This document shows, in pieces, positions 44,453 through 54,218 of a stretch of DNA of 64,000 nucleotides; the stretch's first letter is position 1; the number at the start of each line of letters is the position of its first letter. The DNA lies in NCBI RefSeq assembly GCF_009859475.1, contig NZ_CP044549.1:4650001-4714000 (forward strand). The letters run 5' to 3'. Under the pieces are notes generated by a model. That model made no database searches, was not told where the DNA came from, and saw only the letters and a list, made by a program, of their open reading frames with translations. This DNA is from Hydrogenophaga sp. BPS33. GTDB taxonomy: Bacteria > Pseudomonadota > Gammaproteobacteria > Burkholderiales > Burkholderiaceae_C. Both the position numbers and the translations under genes were made by a program.

Positions 44453-44461
44453 ATTATAGCA
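44453..44461 (-). promoter_or_regulatory. Extended -10 promoter element before rplS
   Basis: On the minus strand TGCTATAAT is an exact -10 hexamer with the extended TGN motif. It overlaps the TAA stop codon of trmD, and the rplS start lies 130 bp further on. A -35 is poor (TTTTCT with 17-bp spacing), as usual for extended -10 promoters. It implies rplS can be transcribed separately. Confidence 0.55.
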
Positions 44462-45218
44462 ATCTCTGAGAGCGCAGAAAAGCCAGGTCGGCCTTGTCGA
44501 GCAAACCCTGCTCCCGGGCCAGGGCGAGCAGGTCCGGCCGCTGGCGCGCGGTGAGTTGCAGGCTCTGTTCGCGGCGGTGGCGGGCAATGCGCTCGTGATG
44601 TCCCCCCAGCAGGACCTCGGGCACCGGCTGGTCTTGCCAGACTTCGGGGCGGGTGAAGTGCGGGCTGTCCAACAGGCCGTCCAGCGCGGGATTGAAGCTG
44701 TCCTGCTGGTGGCTGCCCTGATCGCCGAGCACGCCGGGTTGCAGGCGCGCGACCGCATCGAGCAGGGCCATGGCCGCGATTTCGCCGCCCGAGAGCACGA
44801 AATCGCCCAGGCTGATCTGCAGGTCCACACACGTGTCGATGAAGCGCTGGTCGATGCCTTCGTAGCGACCACACACGAGCACCGCGCCTTGGCTGCGCGA
44901 CCAAGACTCCACGCGACCGTGGTTCAGGGGGGCGCCAATGGGCGAGAACAACACGACCGGAGCACGCTCGGCATCGGGCTCGGCACGAGACGCACGAACC
45001 GCCTGCAAGCACTGCCACAGCGGCTCGGCCATCATGACCATGCCGGGGCCACCACCGAACGGTCGATCATCGACGCGGCGGTAGTTGCCTTCAGCGAAAT
45101 CGCGCGGATTCCACAGGTGCACGTCCACCAGGCCAGCGTCGAAAGCACGGCGGTTGATGCCGTGCTGCAGAAATGGCGCGAAAAGTTCAGGAAACAGGGT
45201 GATGACGTCGAAGCGCAT
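44454..45218 (-). CDS. trmD: tRNA (guanine37-N1)-methyltransferase
   Basis: A 254-residue SPOUT-fold enzyme that methylates G37 of tRNAs using SAM. MRFDVITLFPELF opens the protein, then RPFGGGPGMVMMAEPL, VCGRYEGIDQRF, and the trefoil knot GDFVLSGGEIAAMALLDAVA; the C-terminal domain follows. The ATG is chosen by the conserved N-terminus. It is in operon with rimM (22 bp gap). Confidence 0.98.
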   Translation of the reverse strand: MRFDVITLFPELFAPFLQHGINRRAFDAGLVDVHLWNPRDFAEGNYRRVDDRPFGGGPGMVMMAEPLWQCLQAVRASRAEPDAERAPVVLFSPIGAPLNHGRVESWSRSQGAVLVCGRYEGIDQRFIDTCVDLQISLGDFVLSGGEIAAMALLDAVARLQPGVLGDQGSHQQDSFNPALDGLLDSPHFTRPEVWQDQPVPEVLLGGHHERIARHRREQSLQLTARQRPDLLALAREQGLLDKADLAFLRSQRLL

Positions 45219-45240
45219 GGCGGTGTGGCCGGCGCGGGCG

Positions 45241-45840
45241 TCAGTAGTCTTTTTGCCAATCGGCGGTGATGCGCCGCTGGGCCTTGTCCACATCGTCGAT
45301 GTATGCCGCCACGAAAGGGATCATGCGCTCAGCGACGCTCTCCGAGCCGTCCACCGTTTCGGTGTATTCGAGCACCAGCACCGAGGTAGGCCCCGTGGGC
45401 ATCAGATCGCGGACCACACCCAGGTGCTCGCCTTCGCGGTTGACCACGTCCAGGCCGATCAGGTCGACCCAGTAGTACTCGCCTTCGGGCGTGGCCGGGA
45501 ACGCGCTGCGCGGCAGGTAGAGACGCACACCTTTGAGCGCCTCGGCCGCATTGCGATCCGCCACGCCTTCCAACTGGGCCACGAGCCCATCGGCATGCGC
45601 CTTGACCTCAAGGACGTTCACGCCCACACAACCCGAAAACGCCGAAAAGCCGCGCGCGAAGCGGGCTTCGGGCGGCTGCAGGAACCATTGAGAGGAAGCA
45701 AACAGCGCCGACGTGTCGGCGCTGTGAGGCAGGATTCGAACCCAGCCCTTGATGCCCCACGCGTCCTGTATGCGCCCCAGCTCGACGGCATCGTCGGGCA
45801 GGGACGACGCCTGGAAGGCGCCGGACGCGGGCGTGCTCAC
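45241..45840 (-). CDS. rimM: Ribosome maturation factor RimM
   Basis: A 199-residue protein that binds S19 during 30S assembly. The N-terminal domain has VELGRIQDAWGIKGWVRI, and the C-terminal PRC-barrel begins at YYWVDLIGLDVVN and ends with IPFVAAYIDDVD. The GTG at 45840 is the best start: it is 16 bp after the rpsP stop, and the longer reading would run into rpsP. A weak ribosome-binding site fits translational coupling. Confidence 0.95.
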   Translation of the reverse strand: MSTPASGAFQASSLPDDAVELGRIQDAWGIKGWVRILPHSADTSALFASSQWFLQPPEARFARGFSAFSGCVGVNVLEVKAHADGLVAQLEGVADRNAAEALKGVRLYLPRSAFPATPEGEYYWVDLIGLDVVNREGEHLGVVRDLMPTGPTSVLVLEYTETVDGSESVAERMIPFVAAYIDDVDKAQRRITADWQKDY

Positions 45841-45856
45841 CGGGGCAAGGACGGGA

Positions 45857-46111
45857 TCAGGCCGCGGCCTTGGCGGCGTTTTGCTTGACCAGGCGGGCCA
45901 CGGTGTCCGAAGGCTCAGCGCCCACACCGGTCCAGTAGGTCAGGCGGTCCACGGCGACGCGCAGGGGCTCTTCGCCACCGCGGGCCAGCGGGTTGTAGAA
46001 GCCGATGCGCTCGATGAAGCGGCCATCGCGGCGGTTGCGCTTGTCGGCAACGACGATGTTGTAGAAAGGACGGGCTTTGGAGCCGCCGCGGGAGAGTCGA
46101 ATGACGACCAT
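45857..46111 (-). CDS. rpsP: 30S ribosomal protein S16
   Basis: An 84-residue S16 starting [20 protein letters not shown], with the standard [17 protein letters not shown] segment. It is the first gene of the rpsP-rimM-trmD-rplS block. The leader has an exact TATAAT (minus strand) about 125 bp before the start. Confidence 0.98.
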   Translation of the reverse strand: MVVIRLSRGGSKARPFYNIVVADKRNRRDGRFIERIGFYNPLARGGEEPLRVAVDRLTYWTGVGAEPSDTVARLVKQNAAKAAA

Positions 46112-46234
46112 GATTTATCCTTCGGGTGGAGAGGTACCAACAGTGGTACTTCACGGGATCTTGCGATCCGCTTTTCTGCAGCGCTTGAGACACACGACTG
46201 ACCACCCGGCCAGCGAAACGCCACGAAGCCCGCG

Positions 46235-46243
46235 ATTATAGCC
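46235..46243 (-). promoter_or_regulatory. -10 element of the rpsP promoter
   Basis: GGCTATAAT on the minus strand contains an exact -10 hexamer (46240-46235), followed by the GC-rich stretch CGCGGGCTTCG, which may act as a stringent-type discriminator. No good -35 is seen. It drives the rpsP operon towards lower coordinates. Confidence 0.55.
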
Positions 46244-46292
46244 CGTTCGCCGGTTTCCCCCAGACGCCCCCTCTCCTGAGTTCGAAACACCC

Positions 46293-46823
46293 ATGCCCCT
46301 GATACGCCCCAGCCGCGACGAAGACCTCGACGCGATCACCCGCATTTACGCCCACCATGTGCTGCACGGCACCGGCACCTTCGAAACCACGCCGCCCACG
46401 GCAGCCGAGATGGCGGCACGCCGCGCCGACGTGCTGGGCAAGGGCCTGCCCTGGCTGGTGGCCGAGGAACAAGGCCAGGTGCAGGGCTTCGCCTACGGCA
46501 ACTGGTTCAAGCCGCGCCCGGCCTACCGCTTCTCGGTCGAGGATTCGATCTACCTCGACCCCAACGCACACCGCAAAGGCCTGGGCCGCGCGCTGCTGAC
46601 GGAACTGCTGGCGGTGCTGGAGCGCGCCGGCACGCGCAAGGTGATGGCCGTCATCGGCGACTCGGCCAACGCGGGTTCGATCGGCGTGCACAAGGCCTTG
46701 GGCTTCGAGCCGGTGGGCGTGGTGCAGTCGTGCGGCTGGAAGTTCGACCGCTGGCTCGACATCGTGCTGATGCAGAAAACCCTGGGTGCTGGCGACACCA
46801 CGCCACCGGTCGAGGGCGTCTGA
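46293..46823 (+). CDS. GNAT N-acetyltransferase, phosphinothricin/methionine-sulfone type
   Basis: A 176-residue acetyltransferase. It has IYAHHVLHGTGTFETTPPT, characteristic of the Pat/MnaT (YncA) branch, then SVEDSIYLDPNAHRKGLGRA with the acetyl-CoA-binding R/Q-x-x-G-x-G/A loop, and the final GFEPVGVVQSCGWKFDRWLD. Members N-acetylate methionine sulfone, sulfoximine or phosphinothricin-like amines. It is divergent from rpsP and lies 2 bp before the TM2 gene. Confidence 0.92.
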   Translation: MPLIRPSRDEDLDAITRIYAHHVLHGTGTFETTPPTAAEMAARRADVLGKGLPWLVAEEQGQVQGFAYGNWFKPRPAYRFSVEDSIYLDPNAHRKGLGRALLTELLAVLERAGTRKVMAVIGDSANAGSIGVHKALGFEPVGVVQSCGWKFDRWLDIVLMQKTLGAGDTTPPVEGV

Positions 46824-46825
46824 GC

Positions 46826-47281
46826 ATGGCCTACAGAAAAAACAAGACGCTGGCGGTCTGGCTGGCGCTCATCGGTGGCGTGCTCGGCCTGCACCGCTTC
46901 TACCTGCGCGGCCTGGGCGACTGGATCGGCTGGTTGCACCCGATTCCGGCCGCATTGGGCCTATGGGGCGTGGACCGCGTGCTGCTCTACGGACAGGACG
47001 ACAAGCTCTCCTGGGTACTGATCCCGCTGCTGGGCTTCACGGTAGCGGCCAGTTGCCTGGCCGCTATCGTCTACGCGTTGACCGAGCGGGAGAAGTGGAA
47101 TCTCAAGTTCAATCCCGAGCTGCCCGCCGACGCCGTGGCCGGCGGCACGAACTGGCTCACCATTGGCGCCCTCGTGTTCGCGTTGCTGCTGGGCACGGTG
47201 GCGCTCATGGGCAGCCTGGCCTTTACCTTTCAGCGCTACTTCGAATACCAGGTCGAGGAAGGCCGCAAGATCAGCCAGTGA
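46826..47281 (+). CDS. TM2-domain membrane protein
   Basis: A 151-residue protein. The first half is a TM2-type hairpin with KTLAVWLALIGGVLGLHRFY, followed by WIGWLHPIPAALGLWGVDRV; further hydrophobic segments follow at about 60-80 and 118-140. The short GLHRFYLR motif between helices is the TM2 signature. Function is unknown. The ATG at 46826 immediately follows the acetyltransferase stop, so the two are probably cotranscribed. Confidence 0.82.
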   Translation: MAYRKNKTLAVWLALIGGVLGLHRFYLRGLGDWIGWLHPIPAALGLWGVDRVLLYGQDDKLSWVLIPLLGFTVAASCLAAIVYALTEREKWNLKFNPELPADAVAGGTNWLTIGALVFALLLGTVALMGSLAFTFQRYFEYQVEEGRKISQ

Positions 47282-47290
47282 AGCTGGGCC

Positions 47291-48247
47291 CTAATTGAGC
47301 CAGGCCATGAGCAGCATGGTCAGGCTCAAGGTGAACAGCGCCAGCACGGTCGACAGGCCCATGCTCGCAATGGTGACTTCCTGCGCCACGTCGTAACGTT
47401 GAGCGAACAGAAACACGTTCGCGCCTGCAGGCAGGGCCGCGGCGACCACGAGCACGGTGAGCGGCATGCCGGTGATGCCGAGCGCCCAGGCGCTCAGGCC
47501 CACCAACACGGGCAGCACCAGGTTCTTGGCCACGCACACCCACAGCGCCTCGCGCAGATGGCCTGCCATGGACGTGCGCGCGAGCGTGACGCCCACCAGC
47601 ACCAACGCAATCGGCGCGAAGGCGCTGGCCAGCAACTGCAGCGGCCGGTCGATCACGGCAGGCAATGCCAGGCCGGTCTGCGCGAACAGCAGGCCGCAGA
47701 GAATAGGCAATGGAATGGGATGGATGAGCGCACCCTTGATGGCAGACCATGCCGTGGCCAGCACGTGGGGCGCGCGCGCGCCACCTTCACGGGCCTCTCG
47801 CGCCACCGCGAGTTCGAGCGTGATCGAACCGATCGTGAGCAGGATCAGCGCGTGCACCGATACCAAGGTGAGCAGGGTGACTTGCGCCTCCTTGCCATAG
47901 GCGAGTTCGATCAGCGCGATGCCGATCATCACCATGTTGGAGAAGGTGCTCGCCAACCCCAGCACCACGCTGCGGCGGTTGAACCCGCGCCATGCGATCG
48001 ACGCACCCAGCAGCGTGAGGGCCGCCAGGAAATAGGCCAGCACCGGCCGCCAGTCCAGCGTTTCGAAGTGCACCGAGGCCATGGTGCGGAACATCAGCGC
48101 CGGAATCAACAGCAGGAACACCAGGTTGGACAGGTCGCGCACCGAAGATTCGCGGATCCATTGGCGCCGCCCGGCCAGGAAGCCCAGCGCGATCAGCAGG
48201 AATACCGGTGTGAGAGAGGCGACGACGGGATGGCTGGCGATGTTCAC
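47291..48247 (-). CDS. AEC family (auxin efflux carrier-like) transporter
   Basis: A 318-residue membrane protein with about ten hydrophobic segments. The family regions LTPVFLLIALGFLAGRR (N-terminus), FSNMVMIGIALIELAYG (middle) and PAGANVFLFAQRYDVA (C-terminal half) are clear. It begins with GTG. AEC proteins usually move carboxylates such as malate or malonate. It lies 13 bp downstream of the DUF3299 gene on the same strand, so read-through from the zinc-linked operon is possible, but its family gives no zinc link. Confidence 0.9.
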   Translation of the reverse strand: MNIASHPVVASLTPVFLLIALGFLAGRRQWIRESSVRDLSNLVFLLLIPALMFRTMASVHFETLDWRPVLAYFLAALTLLGASIAWRGFNRRSVVLGLASTFSNMVMIGIALIELAYGKEAQVTLLTLVSVHALILLTIGSITLELAVAREAREGGARAPHVLATAWSAIKGALIHPIPLPILCGLLFAQTGLALPAVIDRPLQLLASAFAPIALVLVGVTLARTSMAGHLREALWVCVAKNLVLPVLVGLSAWALGITGMPLTVLVVAAALPAGANVFLFAQRYDVAQEVTIASMGLSTVLALFTLSLTMLLMAWLN

Positions 48248-48260
48248 CCGGCGATGGTAC

Positions 48261-48839
48261 TCATTCGACCCCGATGGCCTCGGTGATGCGGTAGTACAGA
48301 CCGTAGGGGTCGTTCTGCAGCACGTGGAAAGTGCCCTCCACCACCACCGCTTCCAGCCGGTATTTCACGGGCTTGCGAGTGCGCACCTCAACCATGCTCT
48401 CAGGCCCGCCCGGCGTGCAGAAACTGCAGGTCAGGGGCACGGATGCGAGAAGAAAGTGGCGCTGCGTTTCTCCCGGTCCCAGCGGCATCATGAAACCTTG
48501 CAGGCGCAGCTTCTTCTGGTTCAACGCTGCCACTGGCGCGGGATAGACCGGCACGATGCGCTTGTTCACCACCTGGGTGGTGATGTCGGTGAGGGTCGAC
48601 CAGGCCACCACGTCGTTGCGCCTGGGCAGCGGCGCAAAGGGGCTGAGCGGGCTGTGCACGCCTGCGCCCTGACCTGCGTGCGGCAGGCCCGGGGCCTGCG
48701 GGGACGGCGCGCCCGTGCCACTGCCCGATGGCACCGGCGAACTCAGCACCTGGGCGTGGGCGCCGCCAAGCAGCAAGCTGCTCATGACCACGAAAGCGGC
48801 GAGAGGCGAGGCGCGACAGGGAAGGAGCACGTGCTTCAT
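48261..48839 (-). CDS. DUF3299 periplasmic protein
   Basis: A 192-residue exported protein with a signal peptide ending near GAHA, a Pro/Ser/Gly-rich linker, then the DUF3299 domain: LRLQGFMMPLGPGETQRHFL and the conserved CSFCTPGGPESMVEV Cys pair. DUF3299 proteins occur beside MacB-like ABC systems repressed by zinc, such as P. aeruginosa PA4063-PA4066 and V. cholerae ZrgABCDE (from memory). Here it closes an operon of zur, ATPase, permease and a small Cys protein. It may bind or hand over metal in the periplasm (inference). Confidence 0.85.
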   Translation of the reverse strand: MKHVLLPCRASPLAAFVVMSSLLLGGAHAQVLSSPVPSGSGTGAPSPQAPGLPHAGQGAGVHSPLSPFAPLPRRNDVVAWSTLTDITTQVVNKRIVPVYPAPVAALNQKKLRLQGFMMPLGPGETQRHFLLASVPLTCSFCTPGGPESMVEVRTRKPVKYRLEAVVVEGTFHVLQNDPYGLYYRITEAIGVE

Positions 48840-48864
48840 CGGCGTGGACTTCGAGGCGTGCGCA

Positions 48865-49110
48865 TCAATGCGCATGGCGCATGCCGCAGTACTTGCCCAG
48901 CGCCAGACCCTTGCAGGCGACCGAGAGTTCCGCCATGCACACCTTCTCGCCCTTGCCCGCTTCCAGGCACTTGGCCGCGCCTTCGTGGGCGGCCGCCATG
49001 GCGCGGTGGCGCGCGATGTCTTCCTGGGTTTCCTTGTCGGAATGCTGGGCCAGCGCGCCGGTCGACAGCAATGCGGCAGCGAACAGCAGGGAGGACGGGA
49101 TTTTCTTCAT
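48865..49110 (-). CDS. Small secreted four-cysteine protein
   Basis: An 81-residue protein with a Sec signal (MKKIPSSLLFAAALLSTGAL, cleavage likely after ALA), leaving a mature chain of about 60 residues. The mature part has four Cys (48, 58, 66, 75) and ends in MRHAH, with further His residues at 23, 35 and 42. The composition suggests disulfide bonds or metal binding. I do not recognise the family. The ATG overlaps the permease stop (ATGA), and it takes the position between the permease and DUF3299 in a zinc-linked operon. Confidence 0.75.
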   Translation of the reverse strand: MKKIPSSLLFAAALLSTGALAQHSDKETQEDIARHRAMAAAHEGAAKCLEAGKGEKVCMAELSVACKGLALGKYCGMRHAH

Positions 49111-50339
49111 GGCAATGCCCTTGAGTTGAGAAGTTGAGAAACATCGACGCGGTAGGCGTGAAGGGCCGGCAACAACGCCGCCACCACCGCCACCCCGAGG
49201 GCCAGGACGGGCACCCAGGCTTCACCCGGCACCCACTGCCAGCCCGTGATGGCCAGCGACTGCCGGGCCATCAGCATGTCGCCTGCCACCGCAGTGAGTG
49301 CGTGCGCGGCCAGCAGGCCGATCGCGCAGGCCAGCACGGCCAGCCAGAGTGCTTCGCACAAGAGCACGGCGGCGATGCGCGAAGGCGGCGCGCCCAGCAT
49401 GCGCAGCATGGCCAGGTCGGCGCGGCGCTCGCGCACCGCGCTCCACAGCGCGATGAAGACCGACAGCCCGGCCACCACCAGCAGCACCGCCGCCAGGGCG
49501 CGCAGCACCTGCGTGCCCACGCCCACCATGCTCAGGAGGCGGGTGATTTCCAGCGCCGGCGCGGCCGCCTGCAGCGGTGTGGTCTCGTTGATGGAGCGCG
49601 GGAAGCTCACCGCGGCCAAGGGCGTGCGGTAGCGGATCAAGGCCAATGTGATTTCGCGTTCGGCGGCCAGCGCTTCGTTCAATTCCGCGCGCTCGGCAGC
49701 GTCCATGCCGTCGCCCGCGTGCATGTCGTCGTGCACCTGCCAGACCGACTCGGTGGCGGTGAGCACGAGCCGGTCGAGCACGCAGGCGCAGGGCTTGAGC
49801 ACACCGCTGACGGCATACGGCGTCTCGCCGTGCGATGCGCCACCTGCCCCCAGCCCGTGCGCGCCTTCGAACGCCTGGCCGATCCGCAAGCCCGTGCGCT
49901 CGGCCACTTGCGCGCCCAGCACCGCCTGCATGGGCCCGCTCCAGAGCTGGCCGCCGGCCAGTTGCGCGCCGTAGTGCGCGGGGTAGTCGTGCGTGGTGCC
50001 GACGATGCGAAAGCCATCCAGGTTGTCGCCCAGGCTGAGCGGGATCAGCTGCGCCACCTGCGGGTGCCGCGCCAGCGCATTCGCTTCGGACAGGGGCATG
50101 TTGCCGGGTGGCACGTCCAGGTGGAACACACCGGCGAGGATGAGCTGCATGGGGCTGCCCTTGGCGCCGACCACGGCGTCGATGCCAGCCAGATCGCGCT
50201 CGAACGCGCGGTCGACCTGGTCGCGCGCGATCAGCACGAAGGCCAGCGACGCCAGCCCGAGCGCGAGCAACACCAGGTTGAGCACCGTGGCCAAGGGCCG
50301 CGACCACAGGTAGCGCCACGACAACCCCAACACATTCAT
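49107..50339 (-). CDS. FtsX/MacB-type ABC transporter permease in zinc island
   Basis: A 410-residue permease. TM1 is at the N-terminus (TVLNLVLLALGLASLAFVLI), a large periplasmic domain follows (about 40-270), and three TM helices form the C-terminal FtsX domain with ERRADLAMLRMLGAPPSRI between TM2 and TM3. Such permeases act by mechanotransmission on periplasmic or lipoprotein partners rather than by classical import. Overlaps of 4 bp with the ATPase upstream and the Cys protein downstream indicate a coupled unit. Confidence 0.9.
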   Translation of the reverse strand: MNVLGLSWRYLWSRPLATVLNLVLLALGLASLAFVLIARDQVDRAFERDLAGIDAVVGAKGSPMQLILAGVFHLDVPPGNMPLSEANALARHPQVAQLIPLSLGDNLDGFRIVGTTHDYPAHYGAQLAGGQLWSGPMQAVLGAQVAERTGLRIGQAFEGAHGLGAGGASHGETPYAVSGVLKPCACVLDRLVLTATESVWQVHDDMHAGDGMDAAERAELNEALAAEREITLALIRYRTPLAAVSFPRSINETTPLQAAAPALEITRLLSMVGVGTQVLRALAAVLLVVAGLSVFIALWSAVRERRADLAMLRMLGAPPSRIAAVLLCEALWLAVLACAIGLLAAHALTAVAGDMLMARQSLAITGWQWVPGEAWVPVLALGVAVVAALLPALHAYRVDVSQLLNSRALP

Positions 50340-50989
50340 GCAGCCACCCGGGCGTCCAAGGCCAACACCTGTGCGCGCGGCAGGGCTTGCGCCACGCGAG
50401 CGTCGTGCGTGGCGATCACCAGCGTGGCGTCCAGCGTGGACGCACTGTTCTGCAGCAAGGTCAAGGCCGCGGCACACGCGCCGTCGTCCAGACTGGCGGT
50501 GGGCTCGTCCACCAGGAACACGCGCGGGTTCAACAACATGGCGCGCGCCAGCGCCACGCGCTGTGCCTGCCCCCCCGAAAGCTGCGATGGACGGCGCGAT
50601 GCGAGCGCGCCACCCACCTGGAGGGCGTCGAGCGTGCGCGCGATGGCCGCGTGGTCCACCGGCAGACCGGCCGCGAAGTACACCAGCGCCAGGTTGTCGG
50701 CCACGCTGAGCGCTTCGCTCAAGTGCAGCTTCTGCGGCAGAAAGCCGATGTGGCGCGCACGCCAGCCGTCGCGCGCGGCCGGTCCCAGGGCCGCCAACGA
50801 TTGGCCCGCGACGGTGATTTCGCCCGCGCTGGGGGCCACCAGACCCGCCGCCAGCGCCAGCCAGGTGGACTTGCCGCTGCCCGAGGGGCCGCGCAACAGC
50901 AGGCGGCCGCCTTGCGCCACCGACACATCGCGCAAGTGCAAGGGCTCGCTGCCCGGATAGGCGTATGCAAGACCACGGGCTTCGATCAC
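50336..50989 (-). CDS. ABC ATPase partner of the FtsX-type permease
   Basis: A 217-residue LolD/MacB-like ATPase. It shows Walker A GPSGSGKST, signature LSGGQAQRVALARAML, Walker B VFLVDEPTASLDD and switch His in IATHDARVAQ. It starts with GTG inside the zur stop (GTGA) and its stop overlaps the permease ATG, so zur, ATPase and permease are translationally linked. Equivalent to PA4064-type ATPases of zinc-repressed operons (family recollection). Confidence 0.9.
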   Translation of the reverse strand: MIEARGLAYAYPGSEPLHLRDVSVAQGGRLLLRGPSGSGKSTWLALAAGLVAPSAGEITVAGQSLAALGPAARDGWRARHIGFLPQKLHLSEALSVADNLALVYFAAGLPVDHAAIARTLDALQVGGALASRRPSQLSGGQAQRVALARAMLLNPRVFLVDEPTASLDDGACAAALTLLQNSASTLDATLVIATHDARVAQALPRAQVLALDARVAA

Positions 50990-51495
50990 GCCGCCGCCTC
51001 GGTGCAGTCCGCGCAGGTGCCGTGCACCGCGACGTCCACCCGTTCGCTGCGGTGACCCAGCTGCGCCGCCAGGCGTTGCAGGTCGCGCGCCAGCGCGCGC
51101 AATGGCTCGCCCGCCCCCGGGAGTTCGAACTGGCGGTGGCAGGCATCGCATTCGAATGGCAGCAGGCCTGCCGCCTTGGCCGCGCGGCTGCCCACGCCTT
51201 GCTCGGGCGCCAGGCTGAAGCGCCAGGTGCGCTCCTCGTCGTCCGTCTGGCGCTGCAGCACACCGCAGACGGCAAGCCGGTCCAGCAGGCGGTAGAGCGT
51301 GACGCGGTTGATGTCCAGCCCGCGCGCGGTGAGCGCGTTCATCGCCTGCGCATGGGTCAGCCCGCCCGGGGGTTGTGCCAGGAACAGGCCGAGCACCGCG
51401 CGCGTGGCCAGAGTGCGGCGCAATCCCGCAGCTTCCAGGCGGGTCTGGATGTAGGACGGCACGGTCGCGGCGTCCTGGATGGAACGGGTCGGCAT
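50986..51495 (-). CDS. zur: Fur family zinc uptake regulator (Zur)
   Basis: A 169-residue Fur-family repressor. The winged helix includes LTHAQAMNALTARGLDINRV and TLYRLLDRLA. The structural zinc site is made of two CxxC pairs, C116/C119 (FECDACH) and C161/C164 (GTCADC). The DNA-binding domain and its position beside a zinc ABC importer identify it as Zur rather than Fur. The ATG with AAGGAA upstream is chosen. It is divergent from the importer operon and shares its regulatory region, so it probably represses both itself and the importer when zinc is plentiful. Confidence 0.9.
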   Translation of the reverse strand: MPTRSIQDAATVPSYIQTRLEAAGLRRTLATRAVLGLFLAQPPGGLTHAQAMNALTARGLDINRVTLYRLLDRLAVCGVLQRQTDDEERTWRFSLAPEQGVGSRAAKAAGLLPFECDACHRQFELPGAGEPLRALARDLQRLAAQLGHRSERVDVAVHGTCADCTEAAA

Positions 51496-51510
51496 GGCGA
51501 ATTCCTTATT

Positions 51511-51554
51511 GCAACATTGTTGCGTTAATATGCGCACTATCGCAATTCAGTTGC
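51511..51554. promoter_or_regulatory. Twin dyads, candidate Zur operators
   Basis: GCAACATTGTTGC (51511-51523) is a 5+3+5 inverted repeat, and GCAATTCAGTTGC (51542-51554) has GCAA/TTGC arms. Their centres are 31 bp apart, about three helical turns, in the 75-bp gap between divergent zur and aztA. The segment is strikingly AT-rich compared with its surroundings. Confidence 0.6.
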
Positions 51555-51570
51555 AATATCTTAAAGCCAA

Positions 51571-54214
<2,644 letters not shown>

Positions 54215-54218
54215 GACC

